Shown piece by piece: positions 36,464 through 45,092 of a stretch of 64,000 bases of DNA. This DNA is from Flavobacterium sp. UBA5153 (lineage in GTDB: Bacteria; Bacteroidota; Bacteroidia; Flavobacteriales; Flavobacteriaceae). The notes beneath the pieces were generated by a model. That model was not told the DNA's origin and searched no databases. It saw only the letters and a list, made by a program, of their open reading frames with translations. The stretch spans positions 262,408 to 326,407 of the forward strand of contig DHXP01000073.1 of assembly GCA_002413745.1 (NCBI GenBank), written 5' to 3'. Both the position numbers and the translations under genes were made by a program. How positions within the stretch are numbered: position 1 is the first letter of the stretch; each line of letters begins with the position of its first letter.

Positions 36464-37441
36464 CTAATTAAAATACATAATGGCTGTAAGCGATGCAATC
36501 GCAATAAATCCCCAAAGCAATACACCTTGAAATAAAGGTTTTATACCAACTGTTTTCAATATGCCTCTATTCAATCCTGCCCCAATCAAAAACAAGGTCA
36601 AGGTAAGACCAATTTTAGCAATTGAAACCAAATAAGGGGCAACTATTGCTGTTTTTGAAACATAGGTATTCATTGCCATCGCAATAATAAATAATCCAAT
36701 AAAATAAGGAATTTTAATCCTGCTCGATTTATTTTTAAATATAACAGCTGTAATTAAGGCGACCGGGATAATCCATAATGCTCTGGCCAATTTTACCGTT
36801 GTGGCTATTTGCAAGGCTTCTGTTCCAAATTTACTGGCTGCGCCCACCACCGAACTTGTGTCGTGGATGGCAATGGCACACCATAATCCAAACTCTTTCT
36901 GCGATAAACCCAACCAATGACCAACAGCTGGAAATAAAAATAAAGCAACCGAATTCAATATAAATATTACTCCTAAAGCTACCGAAGTTTGTTTTTCATC
37001 TGATTTTATCACTGGTGCAATGGCTGCAATCGCACTTCCTCCACAAATTGCAGTTCCGCACGAAATTAGATGGGATGTCTTCTTCTCAATATTGAACCAT
37101 TTTCCCGAAAATGTTCCCAAAATTAAGGTGCTTAAAATAGACGCAATGGTAAAGAAAAAGCCTTCTTTACCTGCCGATAAAGCACTATTGATATTTATCC
37201 CAAAACCTAAACCTACCACAGAGATCTTTAATAGAATATTCGTTGCTTTATGGTTGAGACTCAAAAAGGGGTGTCCGGAAAGATTCGCTACAATTAATCC
37301 CAACAATAAGGCTATTGGCGGAGAGCCATAAGGTGTCATGCAAAATAATATCAGCGCAACAAAAATAATTTGTTGGAGTGTACTGTTTATTTTAAATAAA
37401 ATAGGAGTTTGTTTTTGAATTATTTTTTGATCTGTTTCCAA
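36464..37441 (-). CDS. YeiH/UPF0324 family putative sulfate exporter
   Basis: A 325-residue membrane protein with about nine to ten helices. The family signature SCGTAICGGSAIAAIAPV is near residue 125, followed by HDTSSVVGAA near 193. Members are annotated as putative sulfate exporters and are often controlled by a neighbouring LysR regulator, as here. The start is TTG at 37441: an in-frame stop lies 16 bases further up, and the next ATG is too far inside the first helix. It lies 75 bases downstream of the LysR gene on the same strand. Its own substrate has not been shown; sulfate or sulfite-related anions are the usual guess. Confidence 0.88.
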   Translation of the reverse strand: METDQKIIQKQTPILFKINSTLQQIIFVALILFCMTPYGSPPIALLLGLIVANLSGHPFLSLNHKATNILLKISVVGLGFGININSALSAGKEGFFFTIASILSTLILGTFSGKWFNIEKKTSHLISCGTAICGGSAIAAIAPVIKSDEKQTSVALGVIFILNSVALFLFPAVGHWLGLSQKEFGLWCAIAIHDTSSVVGAASKFGTEALQIATTVKLARALWIIPVALITAVIFKNKSSRIKIPYFIGLFIIAMAMNTYVSKTAIVAPYLVSIAKIGLTLTLFLIGAGLNRGILKTVGIKPLFQGVLLWGFIAIASLTAIMYFN

Positions 37442-37516
37442 TGTAAAGTAGTTGAGTTATTATTCTACAAAGATGAATGGATTAATCCATTTTAACCAAT
37501 CGTAAAATATAATACC

Positions 37517-38413
37517 CTATAACTTTAAATTATAATAACCTGCCATATTTTTTATAAATAATTCCGAAAGCGCATCGGCTTTCCCTTGCAAAGTAATAAT
37601 ATAAAAATAGCGTTCTATAACTAAATTATCAATATCAAGAATGATTAATTCGTTATTTTTAAGCTCTTTTTCTATAGCGTGTAGGGAAATAAAAGCGACA
37701 CAATCCGAATTCATTAAATATGATTTTATACTTTCGGTACTTCCTAATTGCATTTCAATCGTCAATTGTGAAAGATTAATTTCAAAAGGTTTTAGTGCAT
37801 ATTCAATTACTTCAAGTGTTCCGGAACCTTGCTCTCGCATCACGAATCGCATAGTTTTTAAATCCTCTTGACTAACTTGATCTTTATGTATTAGGGGATT
37901 ATCGCTGTTGCAAACTAATACCAATTCGTCTTTTAAAAATTCGGTGTACTTAATGGATTGATTTTTAGATTGACCTTCGACAATCCCTATTTCAATTTCT
38001 TTGTTCAACAAGGCGTTTTCGATTTGCTCCGTATTTCCGTTAAGCAAATTCACTTTTATTTCCTGTAATTTTTGATGAAAGCGAGCCAAAAGAGGAGGGA
38101 TTATATATTGTGAAATGGTCGTGCTGGCTCCCAATCGAAGCAAACCTCGCTGCTGATTGATAAGTGCACTCATATCGAAATCTATTTCCCGATAAACTTC
38201 AAATATATTTTTGGTGTGTTTCAACAATAATTCACCAGCATTCGTGAGTGAAATTTTAGAACCGTTTCTTTCAAAAAATTTGATTTTATATTGTTCTTCC
38301 AGCTCTTGAATGTGTTTAGAAACGGCTGGTTGAGTAATGAATAATTCTTTCGCCGCTTTTGTGAAGCTCAACCTATTGGCAACAGTGAAGAATACTTTTA
38401 GTCTAAAATCCAT
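37517..38413 (-). CDS. LysR-family transcriptional regulator
   Basis: A 298-residue regulator. The N-terminal winged helix-turn-helix spans residues 1-60, with the typical SFTKAAKELFITQPAVSKHIQELE, split here as SFTKAAKELF (16-25) and TQPAVSKHI (27-35). The effector-binding domain (about 88-290) contains REQGSGTLEVIE. It precedes the yeiH-like gene, the usual pairing for regulators responding to sulfur or nitrogen metabolites (CysB/YeiE types). It probably controls that gene and itself. The effector cannot be read from the sequence. Confidence 0.92.
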   Translation of the reverse strand: MDFRLKVFFTVANRLSFTKAAKELFITQPAVSKHIQELEEQYKIKFFERNGSKISLTNAGELLLKHTKNIFEVYREIDFDMSALINQQRGLLRLGASTTISQYIIPPLLARFHQKLQEIKVNLLNGNTEQIENALLNKEIEIGIVEGQSKNQSIKYTEFLKDELVLVCNSDNPLIHKDQVSQEDLKTMRFVMREQGSGTLEVIEYALKPFEINLSQLTIEMQLGSTESIKSYLMNSDCVAFISLHAIEKELKNNELIILDIDNLVIERYFYIITLQGKADALSELFIKNMAGYYNLKL

Positions 38414-38446
38414 ATTTGTATATTTTTTATTAAACGGAATTCAAAC

Positions 38447-40489
38447 CTATAACATTCCATTATATTTTCGGATAAACCATTCTGAAGACAGCGAAACAGC
38501 TATTAAAACTAACAACCAAACCCAATCAATCAAAGGGGTTTTGGTGACAATCAATTTTTGGACTGCTTTGTAATTTTCATTTTCCAAAAGGGATTTTATC
38601 AATGAATCAACCTGGTCAGGATAATGAACTTTGCCATGTGTTTGCAAAGCCAATTGGTTCAATTTCTCCACATCGGGATTGACAAATTGTTTTTCGATGT
38701 CAAAATCCAGAATTTCAAAATGGCTGTTGTAAATCGTGTTGGAGTTCAATTCCTTTACCGAAAAATTATAGGTTCCAGCCGAAAGTCCGTCAAGATTTAC
38801 TTTAAAGGAATTATTTCCTTTTAATAAATCGTAGTTTTTGACTTGTTTTGTTTTGGTATTAGTCACTGAAATAGTCAAACGTGCTTTCTCGTCAAATTCG
38901 TAGTTTTTATTGAAGTATTGTGCCGAAATTTCAATTGCTTCACCCGAATTGTAGAAATTTTCGTGGCTGACAACCAACGATTTTTTCGAGTTATTGGAGG
39001 CTAAATATTGGATGATTTTATCAACGAAAACACCAAATTTTCCGAATGATTGATTATCAATGTGGCTTTGCAAACGCCATTTCCAAAGGTTTTCTCCCAA
39101 AAGAAAAGCCGAGCGTTTACCTTGATTTTCAGCAAAAGCCAATAAAGGTGAATTGGTTTCAATGTTTCTGATTTTGGAAGAAAGTAATGTTGCAACATTT
39201 CCATTTGTGGTTACCGTTCCAAAAGCATTTTGCAAAGGCGAAAAATTTTCAAAACCCAAATTCTCAATCGCAAAAAGATTAAACCGTGAATTGAATTCGG
39301 CCAAATAATCTTCTTTTTGACCGCTCATTTTGAAAACTAAATTGCTTTGTTGTTGGTTCAAAAAATTGAAATCAGTGTCAGTTCCCGTGACAATAAAAGT
39401 GTTAATTCCAGCTAATTTATTGTTCTCAAAAATTGATTTAAACTCTGCGGTTGGTTGGTATAAAATTAAAATATTATAATCCTGTAATGATTTGATTTCT
39501 TTAGGTTTAACAATAGTTACTTTTCGTTGTGCATTAGATTCTATTGCTCGTTTCAAAGCGCCAATATCAGGATGATTTATTGCCGAAATTATCGCCACAT
39601 TGGTCTTTTGGTCAATCACTTCGATCGCAAAATTTTTGGTGTTATTATAGGTGTTTTTTTCTTTTTCTTTGGAAGAAATCGAGGCCTTAAAAACTTGCAA
39701 CTCCACTTTATCGGCAGGAAGCAGAACGTTTAAAATCTCTGACTTTTTGGATGAAGAAAACGAAACTGTTTGCCTGCTCAAAACCGAATTTCCTTGCGAG
39801 ATACTAAAATCGGCGGTTACATTTTTGTTTCCTGAATATTGTAAAAATACTTCCACAGGAAATTTATTCTTGTGAAAGGCATATTTATTGACATTCAATT
39901 GATTGATTTTCAAATCCAAAAATGTAGTTGTATCGCCTACTACCAAAGGATAAACCTTGTTATTTGCGTCAAAACTATACACATAATCATTGCCCGAAGT
40001 TTGATTACCGTCGGTGATCAAAACCGTCGGGAAAACAACATTTTTGTAGATACTTTTCAGGTTTTGGGCAACTTCATCAATATTCGTCTGGCTTCCCTTG
40101 AAATTCATCCCGATAGCTATCGGGACTTCCGATTGCTGGAATTCGCTGTCAAATTGATAGGATTGCACATCGAATTTGTCCAATAAATCTTTGTTTTGGG
40201 CCAGTTTTTTGTGTAATTCCAATTCCGTTTCTTTGGCTTTCAAATCAACAATAGAACTCGAATTGTCAACAACAATTGGTAAAGGTGTTTTCACGATTTC
40301 GAAAGTTTTTCTGGAAATTATTGGATTAATCAACAATAACAAAATTCCGAAAATGGATATGAAACGCAAAAAAGCCAAAACCAAGTTCACTTTCGACTTG
40401 GTTTTGGCCTTATAATAATATTGAAAAAACGACAAACCACCAGCTATTATTAGAGAAAGCAATAGTGATAGAATGGCGTTTGTGGTCAT
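38447..40489 (-). CDS. membrane protein with vWA-like domain
   Basis: 680 residues. N-terminal helices (about 5-25 and 38-58) and a C-terminal helix (near 655-672) anchor the protein, with most of it periplasmic. Residues 70-180 resemble a von Willebrand A-type domain (PLPIVVDNSSSIV near 68-80 in place of the usual DxSxS, and VLITDGNQTSG near 160). The rest is beta-rich. Proteins of this kind are common in Bacteroidota, and relatives often sit near DUF4159 genes. It shares its strand with fabG but is separated by about 110 AT-rich bases. Function unknown; a scaffold for envelope complexes is plausible. Confidence 0.78.
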   Translation of the reverse strand: MTTNAILSLLLSLIIAGGLSFFQYYYKAKTKSKVNLVLAFLRFISIFGILLLLINPIISRKTFEIVKTPLPIVVDNSSSIVDLKAKETELELHKKLAQNKDLLDKFDVQSYQFDSEFQQSEVPIAIGMNFKGSQTNIDEVAQNLKSIYKNVVFPTVLITDGNQTSGNDYVYSFDANNKVYPLVVGDTTTFLDLKINQLNVNKYAFHKNKFPVEVFLQYSGNKNVTADFSISQGNSVLSRQTVSFSSSKKSEILNVLLPADKVELQVFKASISSKEKEKNTYNNTKNFAIEVIDQKTNVAIISAINHPDIGALKRAIESNAQRKVTIVKPKEIKSLQDYNILILYQPTAEFKSIFENNKLAGINTFIVTGTDTDFNFLNQQQSNLVFKMSGQKEDYLAEFNSRFNLFAIENLGFENFSPLQNAFGTVTTNGNVATLLSSKIRNIETNSPLLAFAENQGKRSAFLLGENLWKWRLQSHIDNQSFGKFGVFVDKIIQYLASNNSKKSLVVSHENFYNSGEAIEISAQYFNKNYEFDEKARLTISVTNTKTKQVKNYDLLKGNNSFKVNLDGLSAGTYNFSVKELNSNTIYNSHFEILDFDIEKQFVNPDVEKLNQLALQTHGKVHYPDQVDSLIKSLLENENYKAVQKLIVTKTPLIDWVWLLVLIAVSLSSEWFIRKYNGML

Positions 40490-40521
40490 TTATTTATATT
40501 TAAAAATTCGAAGATTCAAAG

Positions 40522-40580
40522 ATTTAAAGATTATAAAATTAAATGTTACATCTTCAAAATCAATTTTTAAATCTTTAAAT
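40522..40580. repeat. AT-rich inverted repeat downstream of fabG
   Basis: ATTTAAAGATT (40522-40532) is complementary to AATCTTTAAAT (40570-40580). The stem is weak and lacks a clear T run. It may end the fabG transcript or be a low-complexity spacer. Confidence 0.3.
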
Positions 40581-40597
40581 GATTTAATCTTTTAATA

Positions 40598-41344
40598 TTA
40601 AGTAAGCGTTCCTCCACAAACGTTCAAAACTTGCCCGGTGATATAGCTACTCATATCCGAAGCCAAGAAAAGGCAGGCATTAGCAACATCTTCGGTAGTT
40701 CCCCCACGTTTCAATGGAATCCTTTCTCTCCAACCTTGAATCACTTCGTCACTTAATTTTGCCGTCATTTCAGTTTCGATGAATCCTGGGGCGATAGCAT
40801 TGCAACGAATATTTCTTGAACCCAACTCCAATGCCACCGATTTTGTAAAACCGATAATTCCAGCTTTAGAAGCCGCGTAATTAGTTTGACCAGCATTTCC
40901 CTGAATTCCTACCACGCTGCTCATATTGATGATTGACCCAGCACGTTTTTTAAGAAAAGTTCTTTGAATGGCTTTGGTCATATTAAAAACCGACTTCAAG
41001 TTGACATCAATTACTTTGTCGAAATCTTCTTCGGACATACGCATCAACAAGTTGTCTTTAGTTATTCCGACATTGTTTATCAAAATATCAACGGTTCCGA
41101 ATTCTGCCAAAACAGCATCTACAAATATTTGCGCTTCTTTGAAATCAGCGGCATTCGATTGATACCCTTTGGCTTTTATACCCATTTCGTTCAATTCGTT
41201 TTCTAATGCCATAGCCGATTCGACAGAAGAACTATAGGTAAACGCCACGTTTGCACCGTGTTTTGCAAAAACTTCAGCAATTCCTTTTCCTATTCCGCGA
41301 CTTGCGCCTGTGATTATGGCCACTTTTCCTTCTAGTAGTTTCAT
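40598..41344 (-). CDS. fabG: 3-oxoacyl-[acyl-carrier-protein] reductase
   Basis: A 248-residue short-chain dehydrogenase that reduces 3-oxoacyl-ACP with NADPH in fatty acid synthesis. The cofactor motif TGASRGIGKGIA is at 13-24 and NNVG near 89. The catalytic Ser, Tyr and Lys lie in INMSSVVG and TNYAASKAG (YxxxK near 154). The C-terminal YITGQVLNVCGG is typical of FabG. It has its own good promoter (TTTG, 19 bases, TATATTTG). Close to the lipid A genes further upstream, which also use hydroxyacyl-ACP, though not obviously in one operon. Confidence 0.94.
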   Translation of the reverse strand: MKLLEGKVAIITGASRGIGKGIAEVFAKHGANVAFTYSSSVESAMALENELNEMGIKAKGYQSNAADFKEAQIFVDAVLAEFGTVDILINNVGITKDNLLMRMSEEDFDKVIDVNLKSVFNMTKAIQRTFLKKRAGSIINMSSVVGIQGNAGQTNYAASKAGIIGFTKSVALELGSRNIRCNAIAPGFIETEMTAKLSDEVIQGWRERIPLKRGGTTEDVANACLFLASDMSSYITGQVLNVCGGTLT

Positions 41345-41376
41345 ATTATGATTTAAGTTTGTTTATTATCGAGTTT

Positions 41377-41407
41377 CAAATATAAGAATAATGTAGGGAG
41401 TGCCAAA
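41377..41407 (-). promoter_or_regulatory. fabG promoter
   Basis: On the minus strand TTTG (41407-41404) is followed after 19 bases by TATATTTG (41384-41377), both matching the Bacteroidota -33 and -7 consensus. The ATG is 33 bases beyond. One of the best promoter matches in the window. Confidence 0.62.
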
Positions 41408-41409
41408 AA

Positions 41410-41435
41410 AAATGCCCAACGAATTGTGGGCATTT
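41410..41435 (-). terminator. rho-independent terminator of the GIY-YIG-like gene
   Basis: AAATGCCCA (41410-41418) pairs with TGGGCATTT (41427-41435). On the minus strand it is followed by a T run. It ends the upstream small gene just before the fabG promoter. Confidence 0.75.
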
Positions 41436-41455
41436 ATATTTTGCGATAAAATGTA

Positions 41456-41884
41456 CTAAAAAGCAACATTCCATCTTGGCAATCTTCCGTTTTCGTCAAG
41501 GAAGTTTTGTAAAATTTGTCCTTCCACAAAAGTTGGGATTACTTTAGTTTTTTCGTTGAATGTTTCATACCAATACACTTCAAGTCTTTCTATTTTTTCC
41601 AGTTTCATTTGTGCTGGCCAAGAGTATTTTCTTCCTGTTTTGGCAAATTGGTGTCCGTTAACAATCTTGTCGAACAATCCACCGTTTTTGCTTTTCAGCG
41701 TTCCGTCATTTTGGATTGTTCCTGTAGAACCAACCATAATTAACTCTTTTTCTTCTCCATCAACTGCATACACAAGGAAAATTCCGCTTCCGGTTTCTGT
41801 GGCATTACAAACTTCTTCTAGACTATCATCAGTTGTATAACTAAATTGATTTTTGACTTTGAACTTTTTTAATTCTTTATACAT
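41456..41884 (-). CDS. small protein with GIY-YIG-like features, function unknown
   Basis: 142 residues from ATG 41884 (MYKELKKFKV). A longer open frame to 41962 runs into a repeat (gccacaaaggcac) and the sucD terminator and is rejected. The region SGIFLVYAVDGEEKELIMVGSTG, here split as GIFLVYAV and LIMVGSTG, recalls the GIY and YIG strands, followed by GGLFDKIVNGHQF, an R-containing helix and a late Glu (VEGQIL). This suggests a GIY-YIG nuclease-like fold, but I am not sure it is catalytic. It stands alone between sucD and fabG, with terminators on both sides. Confidence 0.65.
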   Translation of the reverse strand: MYKELKKFKVKNQFSYTTDDSLEEVCNATETGSGIFLVYAVDGEEKELIMVGSTGTIQNDGTLKSKNGGLFDKIVNGHQFAKTGRKYSWPAQMKLEKIERLEVYWYETFNEKTKVIPTFVEGQILQNFLDENGRLPRWNVAF

Positions 41885-41892
41885 TTTATCTT

Positions 41893-41925
41893 TTTTTGCC
41901 ACAAAGGCACTAAGGCACAAAGTGT
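41893..41925. repeat. short tandem-like repeat (GCCACAAAGGCACTAAGGCAC)
   Basis: The sequence from about 41898 contains two near-copies of a GGCAC unit (acaaaGGCACtaaGGCACaaag). Similar sequence is common in intergenic spacers of Flavobacterium as far as I recall. It lies just upstream of the GIY-YIG-like gene start. Confidence 0.45.
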
Positions 41926-41950
41926 TTTTTTTATTAATTTTAATAATAGA

Positions 41951-41985
41951 AAAAAGTCTCAATACAATTATCGAGACTTTTTTTT
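41951..41985 (-). terminator. sucD terminator
   Basis: AAAAAGTCTC (41951-41960) pairs with GAGACTTTTT (41973-41982), with A and T runs on both sides. It lies about 30 bases beyond the sucD stop on the minus strand. Confidence 0.8.
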
Positions 41986-42013
41986 TGGTTTTATTATTTA
42001 AAAATATTGGAGT

Positions 42014-42886
42014 TTATCCTAATACTTCTTTTACTTTTTTTCCAATTTCTGCAGGAGAATCCACCACGTGAATGCCACATTCTCTCATAATACGTTTTTT
42101 GGCTTCAGCTGTATCATCGGCACCTCCAACGATTGCACCTGCGTGACCCATTGTTCTTCCTTTTGGAGCAGTCTCTCCAGCAATGAATCCAATTACTGGT
42201 TTACGGTTTCCATCAGCTTTGATCCATTTGGCAGCGTCAGCTTCCAATTGACCTCCAATTTCGCCAATCATGACGATACATTCGGTTTCTGGATCATTCA
42301 TAAATAATTCGATGGCATCTTTCGTGGTTGTTCCAATGATTGGATCTCCACCAATACCAATTGCGGTCGTGATTCCCAAACCTTGTTTTACCACTTGATC
42401 AGCCGCTTCATAAGTCAACGTTCCAGATTTTGAAACGATACCAACTGTTCCTTTTTTGAAAACAAAACCTGGCATAATACCTACTTTTGCTTCACCCGGA
42501 GTAATCACGCCAGGACAGTTTGGACCAACTAATCTGCAATCTCTGCTTTTGATGTAATTATTGGCTTTTATCATATCTGCCACCGGAATTCCTTCGGTAA
42601 TGGCGATTATCACTTTGATACCTGCATCGGCAGCTTCCATAATTGCATCGGCAGCAAAGGCCGGCGGTACAAAAATAATGGTAGTATCAGCTCCTGCTTG
42701 ATCTACGGCGTCCTTAACCGTATTGAAAACTGGGCGATCTAAATGGGTTGTTCCACCTTTTCCAGGAGTAACTCCACCAACAACGTTGGTACCATACTCA
42801 ATCATTTGAGAAGCATGGAAAGTTCCTTCGCTTCCTGTAAATCCTTGAACAATTATTTTGGAATCTTTATTGACTAAAACGCTCAT
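42014..42886 (-). CDS. sucD: succinyl-CoA synthetase alpha subunit
   Basis: A 290-residue TCA-cycle enzyme subunit. With SucB it converts succinyl-CoA to succinate with formation of ATP or GTP. The CoA-binding N-terminus holds [12 protein letters not shown] near 13-24 and the catalytic phospho-His is in GHAGAIVGG near 245. The length is standard. No sucB is adjacent, which is common in Flavobacteria. A good -7 element lies 36 bases upstream and a terminator lies downstream, so it appears to be a single-gene unit. Confidence 0.95.
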   Translation of the reverse strand: MSVLVNKDSKIIVQGFTGSEGTFHASQMIEYGTNVVGGVTPGKGGTTHLDRPVFNTVKDAVDQAGADTTIIFVPPAFAADAIMEAADAGIKVIIAITEGIPVADMIKANNYIKSRDCRLVGPNCPGVITPGEAKVGIMPGFVFKKGTVGIVSKSGTLTYEAADQVVKQGLGITTAIGIGGDPIIGTTTKDAIELFMNDPETECIVMIGEIGGQLEADAAKWIKADGNRKPVIGFIAGETAPKGRTMGHAGAIVGGADDTAEAKKRIMRECGIHVVDSPAEIGKKVKEVLG

Positions 42887-42921
42887 GATATATTTTTTTA
42901 TGTAGTTTTTTAATTGTGATG

Positions 42922-42929
42922 CAAAAGTA
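42922..42929 (-). promoter_or_regulatory. -7 element of sucD promoter
   Basis: The minus strand reads TACTTTTG, matching TAnnTTTG, 36 bases before the sucD ATG. Upstream on the plus-strand numbering are three short direct repeats of the type cagtaat (42942-42964), whose meaning is unclear. Confidence 0.5.
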
Positions 42930-42980
42930 TAAAATAGTAAACAGTAATCAGTAATCAGTATTCAGTTTTTTAGGGCTAAT

Positions 42981-43343
42981 TTATGATAATTGGCTCATTT
43001 GATAGCCTCTAAATAATTTATTGTCTTTTATTTGCCAAATTGCCATAAAATGTGCCAATAACATTTCTTCTCTTGGATTTTCAATTGTTTTTACAAAATG
43101 AGAATACCGCACCGAAACTATGTCTTTTTCCACTATAATATGACTTATTCTTACTTTGGATCTTACATAGGCCCTGCTCAATTCGTTGGATAAATCCATT
43201 AAAGAATCATAATTCATCTGTATAAATCCTTTGGTGCTATTCCAATCTATCAAGATTTCTGGATGCACGAATTCTTTCATAATTTCGCTATCAATGAGTG
43301 CGTCAGATTTATAAAATTTTAGAACAATTTCTTTGGCAGACAT
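42981..43343 (-). CDS. NTF2/SnoaL-like small protein
   Basis: 120 residues. The order of an N-terminal helix (AKEIVLKFYKSD), FVHPEIL, a central strand pair and a C-terminal LLAHFMAIWQIKDNKLFRGYQMSQL is typical of the NTF2-like/SnoaL alpha+beta barrel. Members may be enzymes, binding proteins or scaffolds; no catalytic residue can be singled out. The gene begins one base after the stop of the LpxD-like gene on the same strand, so the two are co-transcribed. The role is unknown. Confidence 0.75.
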   Translation of the reverse strand: MSAKEIVLKFYKSDALIDSEIMKEFVHPEILIDWNSTKGFIQMNYDSLMDLSNELSRAYVRSKVRISHIIVEKDIVSVRYSHFVKTIENPREEMLLAHFMAIWQIKDNKLFRGYQMSQLS

Positions 43344-43344
43344 A

Positions 43345-44274
43345 TCATTTTAATTTATTTAGAATTTCTGGTATCTTTTTGATATTGGCAAGCTGTTTCA
43401 ATTTTTCCCTGGATTCTTCGATTGGTGTACCAAAATAAGTTTTACCGCCTTCAACCGATTTTGTAACTCCAGTTTGACCAAGAATTACAGCCTTCTCGCC
43501 TATTGTTATTCCGCTTGTGGTTCCTACTTGTCCCCAAATAGTGACTTCATCCTTAATTATTACACAACCCGCAATTCCTGTCTGGGAAGCAATCAAGCAT
43601 TTTTTTCCAATTACGGTGTCGTGTCCAACATGTACTTGATTATCAATTTTTGTTCCTTCGCCAATGGTTGTATCGCCCGAAACTCCTTTATCAATGGTAC
43701 AAAGTGCACCAATGCCAACATTGTCTTTTATAACCACTCTACCTCCAGAAATCAATTGGTCGTAGCCTTCGGGACGTTTTTTATAGTAAAAAGCATCTGC
43801 TCCAAGAATGGTTCCCGCATGAATAATCACGTTATCACCAATTACGGTATGGTCATAAATGGAAACATTCGAATGAATCAAACAATTTTTTCCAATGATT
43901 ACGTGGTTTCCAATAAAAGAATTAGGTTGAATTATCGTTCCTGCTCCTATTTTGGCTGAAGCCGAAATAGCTGCATTGGCAGACTGAAAAGGCCTGAAAT
44001 GATTTGTTAATTTATTGAAATCCCTAAAAGGATCATCGGAAATCAACAAAGCTTTACCTTCGGGACAATCTACATTTTTGTTTATCAAAATGGTTGTTGC
44101 CGCCGAATTCAGTGCTTTGTCATAATATTTTGGATGATCAACAAAAACAATATCGCCTGATTCGACTACGTGAATCTCGTTCATTCCAGAAACGGGAAAA
44201 AAAGGATCGCCAACATATTCACAGTTGATAATAGTTGCGATTTCTTGTAATGTATGGGTTTTGCTGAATTTCAT
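43345..44274 (-). CDS. LpxD-like acyltransferase (second copy)
   Basis: A 309-residue left-handed beta-helix protein with many hexapeptide repeats ([LIV]GxxxxI, for example [13 protein letters not shown] and [18 protein letters not shown]). The N-terminal domain (1-100) and GADAFYYKK loop match UDP-3-O-acylglucosamine N-acyltransferase, LpxD. A fuller LpxD is encoded at 47328, so this is a paralogue, possibly with different acyl or sugar preference. The hexapeptide core includes [11 protein letters not shown], with the His expected at the active site. It overlaps no gene but precedes the NTF2-like gene by one base. A 21-bp palindrome separates it from efp. Confidence 0.82.
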   Translation of the reverse strand: MKFSKTHTLQEIATIINCEYVGDPFFPVSGMNEIHVVESGDIVFVDHPKYYDKALNSAATTILINKNVDCPEGKALLISDDPFRDFNKLTNHFRPFQSANAAISASAKIGAGTIIQPNSFIGNHVIIGKNCLIHSNVSIYDHTVIGDNVIIHAGTILGADAFYYKKRPEGYDQLISGGRVVIKDNVGIGALCTIDKGVSGDTTIGEGTKIDNQVHVGHDTVIGKKCLIASQTGIAGCVIIKDEVTIWGQVGTTSGITIGEKAVILGQTGVTKSVEGGKTYFGTPIEESREKLKQLANIKKIPEILNKLK

Positions 44275-44292
44275 TTTAATTTAGGGTATAAA

Positions 44293-44343
44293 TTTAGAGG
44301 GTTATGAGTTTAGACTAAACTTCTAAACTCATAACCCTCTAAA
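44293..44343. terminator. 21-bp perfect inverted repeat between efp and the lpxD-like gene
   Basis: Arms 44293-44313 and 44323-44343 are exact complements (core AGGGTTATGAGTTTAG) around a 9-base loop. On the minus strand it follows the efp stop closely. Probably a terminator, although a T run is weak. Confidence 0.6.
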
Positions 44344-44350
44344 CTAGAAA

Positions 44351-44917
44351 CTATTCCTTAACGCGTTCCATATAATTTCCAGAAGCGGTATCAATTTTAA
44401 TTTTGTCGCCTTCATTGATAAATAAAGGCACGTTTACTGTCGCTCCAGTTTCAACCGTGGCTGATTTTGTGGCATTTGTAGCGGTATTCCCTTTTATTCC
44501 AGGCTCTGCATAAGTCACTTCAAGTACCACAGATGCAGGCATATCAACCGAAAGAGGCAAATCGGTTTCCGTATTGATGCTTACCATTACGTTTTCGCCT
44601 TCTTTCAATAATCCCGGCGAATCCAATATGTTTTTATTCAAGGAAATTTGTTCGAAAGTTTCAACATTCATAAAATGAAATTCATCTCCTTCTGGATATA
44701 AATATTGGAATTTATGGTTTTCAACCCTCACTTCTTCAATTTTATGCCCTGCCGAAAAAGTATTGTCCAATACTTTTCCGTTAGTCAAACTTCTTAGTTT
44801 TGTTCGAACAAAAGCGGGTCCTTTTCCAGGTTTAACGTGAAGAAATTCTATGATTTTATAAATATCATTGTTGTATTTTATACACAATCCGTTTTTAATA
44901 TCTGATGTTGATGCCAT
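44351..44917 (-). CDS. efp: elongation factor P
   Basis: A 188-residue translation factor that relieves ribosome stalling at polyproline stretches. Three beta-barrel domains: the KOW-like N-terminus (IKNGLCIKYNNDIYKIIEF near 7-25), then LHVKPGKGPAFVRTKLR near 26-42, whose Lys in the PGKG loop is the modification site, and the C-terminal family signature from GDKIKIDTASGNYMER near 170. Length is normal. It follows lpxA on the minus strand after a spacer with two palindromic repeats. No modification enzyme (EpmA, EarP, YmfI) is seen nearby. Confidence 0.95.
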   Translation of the reverse strand: MASTSDIKNGLCIKYNNDIYKIIEFLHVKPGKGPAFVRTKLRSLTNGKVLDNTFSAGHKIEEVRVENHKFQYLYPEGDEFHFMNVETFEQISLNKNILDSPGLLKEGENVMVSINTETDLPLSVDMPASVVLEVTYAEPGIKGNTATNATKSATVETGATVNVPLFINEGDKIKIDTASGNYMERVKE

Positions 44918-44935
44918 TTTGTTTTTTTTATTTCT

Positions 44936-45092
44936 TTCCTCTCCCCAACCCTCTCCAAAGGAGAGGGAGCCGAGGCTGAAAATTAGTTACTAATTATTTT
45001 ATATTATTGTTTTATTTTGTGCTACGTTATATTTTTTGCAATATAGTTACACCTACACTCCCTCTCCTTCGGGGAGGGCTGGGGTGGGGATT
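44936..45092. repeat. pair of inverted palindromic repeats (CCCTCTCC type) between lpxA and efp
   Basis: One unit, at about 44938-44970, contains CCCTCTCC-AAA-GGAGAGGG (44949-44967). The second, at about 45058-45090, contains CCCTCTCC-TTC-GGGGAGGG followed by a G-rich arm, and runs in the opposite direction. A third relative is at 45894-45925. GC-rich units like these stand out in an AT-rich genome and look like dispersed intergenic repeats. Confidence 0.75.

Noticed and set aside
41885-41962. N-terminal extension of the GIY-YIG-like protein
   Set aside because: It translates a repeat and the sucD terminator; the ATG at 41884 gives a natural start.
43474-43959. A 161-codon plus-strand open frame opposite the lpxD-like gene
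   Set aside because: It is a shadow of the hexapeptide-repeat coding strand; such periodic genes often leave long antisense frames.
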